From Candidatus Uhrbacteria bacterium (GTDB taxonomy: Bacteria > Patescibacteria > ABY1 > SG8-24 > UBA9934): 64,000 nucleotides of DNA. Position numbers and translations under genes: made by a program. The notes under the pieces are model-generated. The model was not told the DNA's origin, made no database searches, and worked only from the letters and a program-made list of their open reading frames with translations. The stretch lies in assembly GCA_018664485.1 (NCBI GenBank), contig JABJOE010000002.1, forward strand, positions 1 to 64,000. The letters are read 5' to 3'. Shown piece after piece: positions 53,411-62,124 of this stretch (the stretch's first letter is position 1; every line of letters begins with the position of its first letter).

Positions 53411-53430
53411 TATGCAATGCGCCCGCGTGA

Positions 53431-53459
53431 TTGACAAAAACCCCAGCAAACTCTACACT
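53431..53459 (+). promoter_or_regulatory. Promoter of tig
   Basis: TTGACA (53431-53436), 17 bp, TACACT (53454-53459). The leader of about 140 nt contains CTGAC..GGTCAG and no ORF of note. Confidence 0.75.
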
Positions 53460-53604
53460 CCGCGCGAAGAAAGAACTAGAGCTGACTTATTTGAGGTCAG
53501 TTTTAGGCACAGGGAAAAATGCCGAGGAGGCGTACCATTAGTACGTTGACGAGTCATTTAACTCTGTAACAACAAAATGATCCAAATAAGTAAGTTACAT
53601 TTTT

Positions 53605-54891
53605 ATGACATACAAGCTAGAAACTGAAGGAAAGAAAGCTACGTTTACAATCACCGTCCCACAGGCAGACGTTGAAGCTGCAATGAAGCGCGCTGCAGAA
53701 CGCATTTCACAAACAACAAAGATCGATGGCTTTCGCCCAGGTAAGGCAAACTACGAAGCTATCAAGAAAAATGTAGGAGAGATGAAGCTCTTGGAAGAGT
53801 GCACCGAAGAGCTTATCCGAAACGCATTTGTAAAAGCGTCTTTGAAGGAAAATCTAGAGACTGTTGGTCAGCCATACTTCGACATGATCAAGATGGCCCC
53901 AGGAAACGACATGGTTTTTACAGCAGAAGTTGCTCTCATGCCAAAAATTACAAAGCTCGCTGACTACGAAAAGCTCTCAGTAAAAAAAGAAAGTACTGAG
54001 CCCTCAAAAGAACTCATCGAGCAGGCTCGCGCGGACCTTGCGCGAATGCAAACAAAAGAAGTTCGCCGGCCATCTGGAGAAAAACTTCAAAAAGGAGACA
54101 AGGCTGTCATCAATCTTACAATGAAAAAGGAAGGTGTCGTGCTTGAAGGTGGCGAAGGTCGAGACCATGGTGTATATACCGGCGAAGGTCACTACATCAA
54201 GGGCTTGATTGAAAAAATTATCGACATGAAAGAAGGTGACAAGCAGTCTTTCACTCTCGACTTTCCAGATGACCACTACCAGAAGCACCTAGCAGGTCAG
54301 CCAATTGATTTCGAAGTTGAAGTGAAAGAAATCTTTGAACTACAGGCGCCAAAAATGGATGAAGCTTTCGCAAAGACGGTTGGATGCAAAGATCTTGCTG
54401 ACTTGGAAGGTAAACTCAAAGAGAATCTAGAAAAAGAAAATATTGTTCAAGAATCTCGACGACAAGAGCAGGAAGTTCTAAAGCTCCTCGCATCAAAAAC
54501 AAAGTTCGAAGAAATTTCCGACCTCCTCATCAACCAGGAAATTACAAAGATGATTGAGGAGCTGAAACAGAACATCAGCAACCGCGGACTGCAGTTTGAG
54601 GAATATCTAAAATCCATCAACAAAACGGTTGCCGACCTTAAGCTCGATTTAACACCTGACGCACTTACACGCGTTCAGATCGCTCTTATCCTCGCAGAGG
54701 TAACAAAGAAGGAAGAGATCGTTGTTGAAGGGAAGGAGCTAGATGAAGAAATTGACCGGATGGCAGAGCAATACAAAGACAACGAGGATGCAAAGAAGCA
54801 AATCTTCTCTCCTCGCTACCGAGAATACGTGCAACAACAACTATCAAACCAGAAAGTTGTTACGTTGCTCAAAGGAAAGATGGTTAAGTAG
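53605..54891 (+). CDS. tig: Trigger factor
   Basis: Ribosome-bound chaperone and prolyl isomerase. It has 428 residues: an N-terminal ribosome-binding domain with the GFRPGKA signature (about residue 48-54), an FKBP-type isomerase domain (about 155-240, GDKAVINLTM, GEGHYIKGLIEKI) and a helical C-terminal cradle. Own promoter and terminator. Confidence 0.96.
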   Translation: MTYKLETEGKKATFTITVPQADVEAAMKRAAERISQTTKIDGFRPGKANYEAIKKNVGEMKLLEECTEELIRNAFVKASLKENLETVGQPYFDMIKMAPGNDMVFTAEVALMPKITKLADYEKLSVKKESTEPSKELIEQARADLARMQTKEVRRPSGEKLQKGDKAVINLTMKKEGVVLEGGEGRDHGVYTGEGHYIKGLIEKIIDMKEGDKQSFTLDFPDDHYQKHLAGQPIDFEVEVKEIFELQAPKMDEAFAKTVGCKDLADLEGKLKENLEKENIVQESRRQEQEVLKLLASKTKFEEISDLLINQEITKMIEELKQNISNRGLQFEEYLKSINKTVADLKLDLTPDALTRVQIALILAEVTKKEEIVVEGKELDEEIDRMAEQYKDNEDAKKQIFSPRYREYVQQQLSNQKVVTLLKGKMVK

Positions 54892-54910
54892 AAGACTTAA
54901 TCCGGGAAAA

Positions 54911-54934
54911 CGGGCCGAAAGGCCTTTTTTCTTT
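54911..54934 (+). terminator. Terminator of tig
   Basis: GGCC-GAAA-GGCC followed by TTTTTTCTTTT. Confidence 0.85.
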
Positions 54935-55012
54935 TGGTATTGAAGTAATCGCTTAACAGTAGTAAAAAGGGATTAGAAATCTAACAAAGGGGGGAGGCCC
55001 TTCTTTTATTTT

Positions 55013-56026
55013 ATGGATGTCATTGCAACAATTCGAAAAATGCCATACTACACAGAGCGAAATGCGCGCATGATCGATGCGGGCGTGGATGCGTTTCGCG
55101 TAAAGTGCTCGCATGTAAGTATCCCCGAAATTTCATCAGCTCTTCAGGCGGCTCGTCAGCAGATAGATGCCAGTGGTCGACAGGTAAAACTCTTGGCAGA
55201 CCTTCCGGAGGCAAAGCTTCGCCTTGGAGACTTTCCTCAAGAACAGATGGAGGTTGAAAAAGATGTTGATTTTAGATTTTTGCACGGCCCTGAGTCCTCC
55301 GACCCAAGCGCCTACATACCGTTCACTACGCCCGCGCTCGCACAGCATCTTAAAATTGGGGATCGTTTCTATATTGGAGACGGTCATCTCGAGCTTGAAG
55401 TGACCGACATTCACAGTCCAAATGAATTCATCGCCCGCAGCGTCTCAAACGGAACGCTCACCCGGCGAGCAAGCATCACTGTTCCGAGCCTGATGGATCA
55501 GCTCGATCACATCGTTCCTGAAATCGATGACATTATCGCAGAACTTCCAAAGAGTAAGCCGGACCTAGTGTCCTTTTCGTTCGTTCGCAACCAGGCAATG
55601 CTACACACGCTCATGGACAAGCTCCTTGCCGTCACAACACCGCAGTGGCGGCCGATGGTTATCGCTAAAATAGAATCTGCGGAAGGTGTAAAGAATGTTG
55701 ATGAGATTTTAGAGGTATGCCATGGCATAATGATTGCGCGCGGAGACCTGGCGCTCAACATTCCGTTCGAGCAACTCGGCCTTATTCAAAAAAAGCTCGT
55801 TGCAAAAGCTCGTCAGGCTGGAAAGTATGTCATTGTAGCAACCGGTGCACTTGAGTCAATGCTATATACCTCAATGCCATCACGAGCGGGAATCTTAGAC
55901 GTAACGAATAGCTGCCTTGATGGTGCGTCTGCAATAATGCTTTGTCCTGAAACCGCTCACAATAAGAATCCTGAGCGTGTCGTGCAAGTTGCGCACAAAA
56001 TAATTGCTGCGGTTGAAAACCCCTAA
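55013..56026 (+). CDS. Pyruvate-kinase-like protein lacking the C domain
   Basis: It has 337 residues against about 470 for pyruvate kinase. The barrel and the inserted B domain (about 65-160) are recognisable, with MVIAKIESAEGVKNVDEIL, GIMIARGDLALNIPFEQ and VIVATGALESMLY. The C-terminal regulatory domain is absent. In the ADP/phosphate site the R-x-N-x-S-H motif reads R29-V-K-C-S-H, and ATQ-M-L is ATG-A-L. Metal-binding Glu and Asp remain. It may be a minimal kinase, a related lyase, or a non-glycolytic paralogue. The neighbouring IMPase-family gene follows after 33 bp. Confidence 0.75.
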   Translation: MDVIATIRKMPYYTERNARMIDAGVDAFRVKCSHVSIPEISSALQAARQQIDASGRQVKLLADLPEAKLRLGDFPQEQMEVEKDVDFRFLHGPESSDPSAYIPFTTPALAQHLKIGDRFYIGDGHLELEVTDIHSPNEFIARSVSNGTLTRRASITVPSLMDQLDHIVPEIDDIIAELPKSKPDLVSFSFVRNQAMLHTLMDKLLAVTTPQWRPMVIAKIESAEGVKNVDEILEVCHGIMIARGDLALNIPFEQLGLIQKKLVAKARQAGKYVIVATGALESMLYTSMPSRAGILDVTNSCLDGASAIMLCPETAHNKNPERVVQVAHKIIAAVENP

Positions 56027-56059
56027 GGTATACTGGTATCAAATACGTAAATTCAAACT

Positions 56060-56830
56060 ATGCTTACAACAAAAAAAATGGCCGAACACATAGCTCGTTT
56101 GGCTGGCGCAGAACTTACAAAGAAATCAACAAGCCTAACCCAAGGAGACGTTTCATTTAAAAAGCATGGCGAAACCGTTACTCGCATTGATCGCGAGATA
56201 AACACTTTTATTATCAACGAGCTTGAAGCTCATTTTCCAGACCACGACATTATTACCGAAGAGGCCGACGCTATCGACGGCAACGGAGAGCATAAGCGTT
56301 GGTTTGTAGACCCGATTGACGGAACAAATAACTTCGTACGCCAAATCCCACTTTACTGTGTATCAATTGGGTATGAGCAAGACCGTGTGCTGACGGTCGG
56401 GGCAATCTTTGACCCCGTCCACCAAGTTCTTTACAGCGGAGAACGTGGGAAGGGGGCCTTCGCGAACGACAAGGCGCTACACGTCACAAAACAAACCGCT
56501 CTGGATAACGCAATGATCTTTGAGGGTCATGGGTACCCTCCAGAACACCAGGCACAGCACAGCAAGGTCGTTTCGCGTATCAATTCGTCGTCTTCAAACC
56601 GCAGAGAGATCGGAACTGCAGCACTTATGCTCGCATACCTCGCCCAGGGACGTGCAGACGGAATGATCCTCACAGGAACCAAGCCTTGGGACTGTGCTGC
56701 CGGAGCCGTTCTCGTACGTGAGGCAGGAGGAAGGGTTACAAACTTCAAAGGAGACGACTGGACACCCTCAGATAACATGATAGTTGCATCAAATGGCTTG
56801 ATTCACGATCAGCTTCTTGAGCTTCTATGA
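56060..56830 (+). CDS. Inositol monophosphatase family phosphatase
   Basis: Mg-dependent sugar phosphatase of 256 residues. Metal-site motifs are complete: EEAD, WFVDPIDGTNNFVRQIP (DPIDGT) and KPWDCAAGAVLVREAGG (W-D-x-A-A-G). Such enzymes act on inositol-1-phosphate, fructose-1,6-bisphosphate or PAP; the substrate is not settled by sequence. The stop overlaps the DUF167 start by 4 bp (ATGA), so translation is coupled. Confidence 0.9.
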   Translation: MLTTKKMAEHIARLAGAELTKKSTSLTQGDVSFKKHGETVTRIDREINTFIINELEAHFPDHDIITEEADAIDGNGEHKRWFVDPIDGTNNFVRQIPLYCVSIGYEQDRVLTVGAIFDPVHQVLYSGERGKGAFANDKALHVTKQTALDNAMIFEGHGYPPEHQAQHSKVVSRINSSSSNRREIGTAALMLAYLAQGRADGMILTGTKPWDCAAGAVLVREAGGRVTNFKGDDWTPSDNMIVASNGLIHDQLLELL

Positions 56831-57081
56831 TCCTCACGGTCCAAGTAAAGCCTGGGGCGAGCAAAACGAAGGTTGTAAGCTGGCGAGATGAAGGAACTGT
56901 CGTAATCGCCCTTGCAGCACCCCCTGTAGACGGAAAAGCGAACCGTGCACTGATCGTATTCCTGTCAAAACAACTAAGAGTAGCAAAAAGCCTAATAACA
57001 ATAAAACGCGGCCAGTCAGGTCGCGTAAAACATATTGAACTTCCAGACGGCACAAGTCTTGATCACTTAACCGGATCGTGA
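56827..57081 (+). CDS. DUF167 / YggU family protein
   Basis: It has 84 residues with the family blocks VQVKPGASKTKV, ALAAPPVDGKANRALIVFLSKQL and IKRGQSGRVKHIE. Function unknown across bacteria. It overlaps the upstream IMPase gene by 4 bp and the convergent yidD gene by 19 bp. Confidence 0.92.
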   Translation: MILTVQVKPGASKTKVVSWRDEGTVVIALAAPPVDGKANRALIVFLSKQLRVAKSLITIKRGQSGRVKHIELPDGTSLDHLTGS

Positions 57082-57299
57082 CCGCCCTTGCCCCACGGAT
57101 GACATCGCACGATTCTCTTTACCCCCTTTATCGATCCGATAACTATTCCGTATTTTAAAATCGACTGTCGGGTGTACTCAGAGCAAGTGGGGTGAAACTT
57201 ACAAACTCCATATGGAAAAAGTGGCCGAAGCCACCCATGATCTCCCGAGAGAGTGCGTTGATATACAGATATTATAAATGCCGCCAGCCCTCGCATCAT
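57063..57299 (-). CDS. yidD: Membrane protein insertion efficiency factor YidD
   Basis: It has 78 residues with an amphipathic N-terminal helix and the signature CKFHPTCSEYTRQSILKYG and RCHPWGKGGHDPV. Usual partner of yidC, rnpA and rpmH; overlaps rnpA by 4 bp. yidC itself does not follow here. Confidence 0.95.
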   Translation of the reverse strand: MMRGLAAFIISVYQRTLSGDHGWLRPLFPYGVCKFHPTCSEYTRQSILKYGIVIGSIKGVKRIVRCHPWGKGGHDPVK

Positions 57300-57637
57300 A
57301 CAACGAGTTTTGCTTTTTTGAGCACGCCCATGAGGCGTTCTTTTTTTGCGTCGTAGTCTAGGTCAAGCGCGCCCTTAGACGTAAGTAGCATCACATCCAT
57401 ACCTGGCTTGATACCAGTAAGATTAGTGCGAATAATCTCGCGATACTGACGACGCACGCGATTACGTTTCACAGCACTCTTGTGAACCTTGATTCCAACA
57501 ACAACCGCAAACCTTGAGTCCGTACCGCCATTTGGACGAAACTTTACTCCGCAAACAGAATCGAAAACGCTCCGACCCTTCTTTAGGGTCAGCTTCACAT
57601 CCTTCTCGTGTCGTAGTCTATTTTTTTGTTCAAACAT
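57296..57637 (-). CDS. rnpA: Ribonuclease P protein component
   Basis: Protein subunit of the tRNA 5'-processing enzyme. It has 113 residues. NRLRHEKDVKLTLKKGRSVF, RFAVVVGIKVHKSAVKRNRVRRQYREIIR carries the RNR motif. Lies between rpmH and yidD in the usual order. Confidence 0.96.
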   Translation of the reverse strand: MFEQKNRLRHEKDVKLTLKKGRSVFDSVCGVKFRPNGGTDSRFAVVVGIKVHKSAVKRNRVRRQYREIIRTNLTGIKPGMDVMLLTSKGALDLDYDAKKERLMGVLKKAKLVV

Positions 57638-57675
57638 ACAAACAAAGTGGGCGGGTAAATCCCGTCCACTTTATC

Positions 57676-57828
57676 TTATCTCGCTCGAGCTGCAACCGCC
57701 AGTCTCTTACGACCTTTGGCCATGCGGCGCTTGAGAAGCGCCCGTCCGGTTTTCGTTCTCATTCGTGCTCGGAAACCGTGTTTACGCGCTCGGCGACGTT
57801 TCTTTGGTTGATACGTGCGCTTAGGCAT
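57676..57828 (-). CDS. rpmH: 50S ribosomal protein L34
   Basis: It has 50 residues, read directly from the minus strand: begins MPKRTYQPKKRRRARKHGF, then RARMRTKTGRALLKRRMAKG and RKRLAVAARAR. Family length and pattern are exact. First gene of rpmH-rnpA-yidD, divergent from dnaA. Confidence 0.97.
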   Translation of the reverse strand: MPKRTYQPKKRRRARKHGFRARMRTKTGRALLKRRMAKGRKRLAVAARAR

Positions 57829-58127
57829 AATATTTTCTAATCGATGCCGCCCCCAAGCGGTTATTCGAATGTATTCTTCACAGCGGTACAGTGCGCTGCG
57901 TGGGGAGGAAAGAAAAACCCCTTAATCTTAGGTTTAATCTCCTACAAAGTGACCTGAGGCTATCATGCCTACCTAAAAACGTCAAGGCTCTTGACCTGCC
58001 GTGGATAACTTTCATTTCATCCCCTGTCTGTCCACAGAGTACTCACAAACCCTTAAAAACAAGGGCTTGTAGCCTGTGGATATCTGGGATACTATGCAAA
58101 CCGTCGTTATACGTTGTGATTTTTTCT
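57829..58127. other. rpmH-dnaA intergenic region
   Basis: Two DnaA boxes with one mismatch each (58000-58008 and 58075-58083) and further TGTCCACAG-like sites, but no exact box, no parS-like site and no ORF of note. This would be the textbook origin position; the signal here is weaker than at 26.6 kb. Confidence 0.55.
58067..58095 (+). promoter_or_regulatory. dnaA promoter with internal DnaA box
   Basis: TTGTAG (58067-58072), 17 bp, TACTAT (58090-58095). TGTGGATAT (58075-58083), a one-mismatch DnaA box, fills the spacer and points to autoregulation. Confidence 0.55.
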
Positions 58128-59528
58128 ATGAATACACATGAACTTTGGCAGGCTGCGCTCGGTGAGCTCGAATTGAAGCTGAGCAAAGCACACTTTACTA
58201 CATGGTTCCGTAACACTTTTATTATTGAGTACGATAAACACCAAGTTACCGTTGGTGTTCCAAACACTTTTACAAAAGCATGGCTTGAGAAGAAATATCA
58301 CAAAGATATTCTAAATGCCATTCAAAATATTACTGAACACCCAATAAAAGGCCTTGGTTATCGTGTTGAAACACGTGCAAGCACACCCGTACCGGTTGTT
58401 TTGAAGGAAGTAGAGCCAGAACCAGCGCCGGCACCAACACATCCAATCAACGCATCTTACGAATCGCTTGGATTTACATCGCGAGAAGAGTCTCCACGTT
58501 CATCTACTGCGATTAATAGCAGCTACACATTCGATTCATTCGTTGTTGGTAAGCAAAACGAGCTCGCACACGCAGCAGCACAGGCGGTTGCAGCACATCC
58601 AGGTGGCACATATAACCCTGTGTTTGTTTACGGAGACGTCGGGCTTGGAAAAACACACCTTCTCCAGGCAATTGGGAACTCAATGCTCCAGCGCAATCCA
58701 AATGCGCGTGTTCTATACGCAAGCTGTGAGCAGTTCACAAATGATTTCATCCACGCCGTCAGAACTGGGCGCGCAAAAGCATTTAAAGACCGATACCGAA
58801 CAGTAGACCTTCTATTAATAGACGATATTCAATTCATTACTGGAAAAGAAGGTACTCAAGAAGAGTTTTTCCACACATTTAACACACTTCACCAAGACAA
58901 TAAGCAGATAGTTATCTGTTCAGACCGGCCACCAAAAGCAATTGCGGCTCTTGAAAAGCGACTTCTCTCAAGGCTTGAGTGGGGAATGCTCGTAGACGTT
59001 GGAGCTCCGGACCTTGAAACACGAATTGCTATCTTGCAACTGAAGTGTCAAAACAAAACAATCAGCCTTGGGCGAGACACCCTTCAATATATTGCCTCAA
59101 ATATTCAGTCTAATGTTCGAGAGCTAGAAGGTGCTCTCAACAAAATTGTCGCAGTTCACCAGTTTAAAAACATCCAGCCAAGCCTCGAGACAATCATCCC
59201 AATAATTGATAGTTTCGACGTAAATACTATCAAAAAGACGGTTTCTCCAAAGCACATCATCCAGACAGTTACGGAATACTTCGACATTTCAATTGAAGAC
59301 GTCCTTGGGAAAAGTCGAGAGAAGAGGCTGGCCTTTCCGCGCCAAATCATCATGTACCTCCTTCGTGAAGAGATGAGTATTTCATACCCTTCAATCGGTA
59401 CAGAGCTTGGTGGGCGAGACCACACAACGGCGATGCATGCCTACAGCAAAATTGCGAAGATCCTAAAGGATGACGACCAACTGAATCGTGATCTGGATCT
59501 GATCAAACAGAAAATGTACGCCGGATAA
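58128..59528 (+). CDS. dnaA: Chromosomal replication initiator DnaA
   Basis: It has 466 residues from ATG 58128 (MNTHELWQAALGELEL); the longer frame upstream runs through the promoter. Domain I (1-85), a Pro/Glu linker (about 90-130), the AAA+ domain III with Walker A GDVGLGKTHLL, Walker B LLLIDDIQFI and sensor RLLSRLEWGM, and domain IV with the DNA-binding signature GGRDHTTAMHAYSKI. All parts are intact. Confidence 0.98.
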   Translation: MNTHELWQAALGELELKLSKAHFTTWFRNTFIIEYDKHQVTVGVPNTFTKAWLEKKYHKDILNAIQNITEHPIKGLGYRVETRASTPVPVVLKEVEPEPAPAPTHPINASYESLGFTSREESPRSSTAINSSYTFDSFVVGKQNELAHAAAQAVAAHPGGTYNPVFVYGDVGLGKTHLLQAIGNSMLQRNPNARVLYASCEQFTNDFIHAVRTGRAKAFKDRYRTVDLLLIDDIQFITGKEGTQEEFFHTFNTLHQDNKQIVICSDRPPKAIAALEKRLLSRLEWGMLVDVGAPDLETRIAILQLKCQNKTISLGRDTLQYIASNIQSNVRELEGALNKIVAVHQFKNIQPSLETIIPIIDSFDVNTIKKTVSPKHIIQTVTEYFDISIEDVLGKSREKRLAFPRQIIMYLLREEMSISYPSIGTELGGRDHTTAMHAYSKIAKILKDDDQLNRDLDLIKQKMYAG

Positions 59529-59801
59529 ATCCCCAACTGTGGGTAGCCTGGGTACAACCCTGCCCAAAACCTGCTGACATCTCTGTTGAAAACCTTGGGG
59601 ACAAGTGAGGATAAGTGTAGCGGCCAAAACCGGCATTAAACCTATCCACACTTCTCACAGAGACTGTGAACAAAAAAGTCGTGAGTTATCAGCAGGAGGT
59701 CGCCGCGAAGCCTCGCCAAAATAACGACTTATCCCAACTGTCCACAGGCCTTATTACTACTACTGTGATTATTTCTTACTTATTTACCTAAAAAAGACAA
59801 C
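59529..59801. other. dnaA-dnaN intergenic region
   Basis: No gene. Contains near matches to the DnaA box (CTATCCACA around 59640; a reversed TTATCCTCA near 59610) and TGTCCACAG near 59740. It may hold the dnaN promoter; no strong box pair was seen. Confidence 0.5.
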
Positions 59802-60944
59802 ATGAAGCTCTCGTGTACAAAAGAGAACCTCGCACAGGGTCTCTCTATAACAAGTCACGTCAGCACTAAGAACATGAATCTTCCGATTCTGAACAATGTT
59901 CTAATACGTGCTGATGCTGGAGGGCTCAAACTAATCTCAACAAATCTTGAGATTGCAATTACATGTTCGATCCGTGCGAAGGTTGAACAGCAAGGAGAAT
60001 ACACAGTTCCATCAAAGTTGTTCTATGACTTTGTGAACCTACTGCCAAACGAACCAGTTGATATAGATCTTCACGACGACGGTTTGTTTATATCTTGCGC
60101 AAGCGCGAAGACAACCCTTAAGGGAATGGACGCTTCAGAGTTTCCACTTGTTCCACCGGTTCAAGCAAAAGAATCTTATGAGGTACCTGTTGCAAGCCTG
60201 GCTAAAGGATTATCTCGAACGTTATTTGCGACAGCTACAAACGAGTCCCGGCCGGAGCTCACAGGACTACTTCTTTCAATTCACCACCCAAGCGCTGGCG
60301 TAGGTACACTTACTCTTGCTGCAACGGACAGCTACCGACTTGCGGAGTATGTGCTCGCAATTAAAACGACGCACAACGAGCCACGAGAGGTCATAGTGCC
60401 GTCTCGTACCCTCTCTGAGCTATCTCGCATCCTTTCGGTATTCAAAGACGATGTAGAGGCACCTGAGAGCGTTTCGCTAGAGCTCTCTGACAACCAGGCA
60501 GTATTCCGATATGGATCAGTGGAATTGATTTCAAGAACTATCGACGGAAACTACCCTGATTATCGGCAAATTATCCCAACAGAATTCAAGACAGATGTTT
60601 TTGTAGATCGGTCTGAAACCATTCAGGCGATTAAGAGCGCAAGTCTTTTTGCAAAAAACGGACTCTTTGATGTTCAGGTTAATATGGACCCGGCGCAGAA
60701 GATGGTTCAGCTGTCGGCTCAAGACGCGACGCGCGGAGAAAATTCAGTATCGGTAAAGTCTGACGAAGCTACCGGCGAGATCAACTCAATGGTTCTAAAC
60801 TACCGATATCTTCTCGACGGACTTCAGGCTGCAGGAACTCAGGGAGTACAGGTTCAAATGATTGATGCGATGAACCCATGTGTTATTCGTCCAACGGGAG
60901 AGGGGGATAAGTATCAGTACATCGTGATGCCTATCCGGCAGTAG
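59802..60944 (+). CDS. dnaN: DNA polymerase III beta sliding clamp
   Basis: It has 380 residues in three clamp domains. Recognisable parts: MKLSCTKENLAQGLSITSHV at the start, TDSYRLAEYVL in the middle, and NPCVIRPTGEGDKYQYIVMPIR at the end, matching the clamp C-terminus that forms the partner-binding pocket. Follows dnaA in the usual order; recF does not follow. Confidence 0.97.
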   Translation: MKLSCTKENLAQGLSITSHVSTKNMNLPILNNVLIRADAGGLKLISTNLEIAITCSIRAKVEQQGEYTVPSKLFYDFVNLLPNEPVDIDLHDDGLFISCASAKTTLKGMDASEFPLVPPVQAKESYEVPVASLAKGLSRTLFATATNESRPELTGLLLSIHHPSAGVGTLTLAATDSYRLAEYVLAIKTTHNEPREVIVPSRTLSELSRILSVFKDDVEAPESVSLELSDNQAVFRYGSVELISRTIDGNYPDYRQIIPTEFKTDVFVDRSETIQAIKSASLFAKNGLFDVQVNMDPAQKMVQLSAQDATRGENSVSVKSDEATGEINSMVLNYRYLLDGLQAAGTQGVQVQMIDAMNPCVIRPTGEGDKYQYIVMPIRQ

Positions 60945-61168
60945 GAAATTATCCAGGCGGCGTATTTCTGGCTTGTCGGGTCCCAGCTGCTCGTCACCGT
61001 ACGGGGAGGTACAATTCCTCACAGCTTTCCCAACGCACCAAAACCACGTCCACCTGAAAAATTTCCCGTAACAACTTTAAAATATAACGATGCCCCTACG
61101 AGATATTCGTTTGGGGTATTTGTTGTCCAGGGAGCAAGACACCAGAAGAACTATTTTTAAATGCAGCG

Positions 61169-61199
61169 ACACCCACGGCGAGAGAATCGTCGTGGGTGT
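61169..61199 (-). terminator. Cassette hairpin C1
   Basis: Stem ACACCCACG/CGTGGGTGT after the 61.2 kb gene. It shares loop TTCTCTCG and flank CCTAA with hairpin C2, while three stem pairs differ in a compensated way. Confidence 0.7.
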
Positions 61200-61225
61200 T
61201 TAGGTTGGCGCGGCGCGACAACGGC

Positions 61226-61537
61226 TCAAGGGTCCGTCTCAGAAGTGTCGGGCGAGAGACTTGCCGCGACGACCAGCCCCACATAGAACCCAATCACACA
61301 AAAGATGACAGACAAGAACACTACAGGGGGAGCGTCCCTACCAAGAATCAGGAGGGCGGCGATCCAGGACAGGAAGGAAATGCCAGCCGCTGCAAGAATG
61401 GGGAAGTCAACGAATGGTTTGCTCCGATCACTGGCATCCAAATAGACGGAAGTAGCAACCAGGAACATGGTGATCACGGGAGCGACACCAAGCGACAGAA
61501 ATTTAATAGCTAGAGAAAAAAGCTCTAAAGTTTCCAC
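61226..61537 (-). CDS. Accessory three-helix membrane protein
   Basis: GTG 61537 with AGGA upstream. It has 103 residues and three transmembrane helices (about 7-28, 45-66, 72-93), with short polar ends and an acidic tail, SPDTSETDP. No family was recognised. High-GC codons. Own promoter with inverted repeat and own hairpin. It lies between dnaN and the PBP gene. Confidence 0.6.
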   Translation of the reverse strand: METLELFSLAIKFLSLGVAPVITMFLVATSVYLDASDRSKPFVDFPILAAAGISFLSWIAALLILGRDAPPVVFLSVIFCVIGFYVGLVVAASLSPDTSETDP

Positions 61538-61566
61538 GCAAATCCTACGGACAGATGTTTGTAAGG

Positions 61567-61616
61567 TCCTGAAAGCCAGGATTGCGACGTTAACAAAAAA
61601 AGAGGCGCGCCGTCAA
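61567..61616 (-). promoter_or_regulatory. Promoter and inverted repeat of the 61.2 kb gene
   Basis: TTGACG (61611-61616), 17 bp, TTAACG (61588-61593); then TCCTG-GCTTT-CAGGA (61567-61581) around the expected start of transcription. Confidence 0.5.
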
Positions 61617-61692
61617 AGACTCGCTCCTCAATTAATTCCGCCAAAACTACATCTAATCGGAAAAACTCCACGCACAAATTGTAAAAGCAAGC

Positions 61693-61724
61693 GCGCCCGC
61701 TACGAGAGAACTCGTTGCGGGCGC
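61693..61724 (-). terminator. Cassette hairpin C2
   Basis: GCGCCCGC-A-ACGAG / CTCGT-A-GCGGGCGC on the minus strand with a TTCT loop, then GCTTGCTTTTAC. Homologue of hairpin C1. Confidence 0.7.
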
Positions 61725-61737
61725 TTAGGTCGAGGGG

Positions 61738-62124
61738 CTAGTCTCCAGGCCCGTCAGGATCCTCCGGACCAAGAAAGATAATGTGTACACCGGTAGAATC
61801 ATCAGCAGCAACAGCAACCATCATATCAGAGCCATGGATTACCGCCTTCATCCTGGCAGGGTCTGTGTAGGGGGTTCCGTTGATGATGACAGGGCGATCT
61901 CGTGAAAGCGCGCGAGCAACTCGTGCGTCTAGGTCGGCCACGGCCCAGTGAAGTATTTCGTCGGCGGTTGCGCCCCGCCAGTCAATTCCCCAGACAACGC
62001 CCCTAGACACGAGGTCTGTAAGAAATGTGCTGGGATTTACGGGGACGCCTCCAGGCCCGCTGACCCCGAGAAATCTCTTCGGGTTAATGGCACCTTCGCC
62101 TGACTTAAACCAAATAGTTATCAT
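61738..62124 (-). CDS. Accessory protein, 128 aa, unknown
   Basis: ATG 62124 after a perfect GGAGGA. The product is soluble, mixed alpha/beta, with WGIDWRGATADEILHWAVAD and the acidic end GPEDPDGPGD. No family was recognised; no signal peptide. High-GC codons. A weak TTGACG-N17-TTCACT promoter overlaps the PBP terminator just upstream, leaving an 11-17 nt leader; read-through from the PBP gene is the alternative. Confidence 0.6.
   Translation of the reverse strand: MITIWFKSGEGAINPKRFLGVSGPGGVPVNPSTFLTDLVSRGVVWGIDWRGATADEILHWAVADLDARVARALSRDRPVIINGTPYTDPARMKAVIHGSDMMVAVAADDSTGVHIIFLGPEDPDGPGD

Noticed and set aside
61089..61202. Plus-strand 37-codon ORF after dnaN
   Set aside because: It runs through the minus-strand cassette hairpin, lacks an SD and shows no recF or other similarity.
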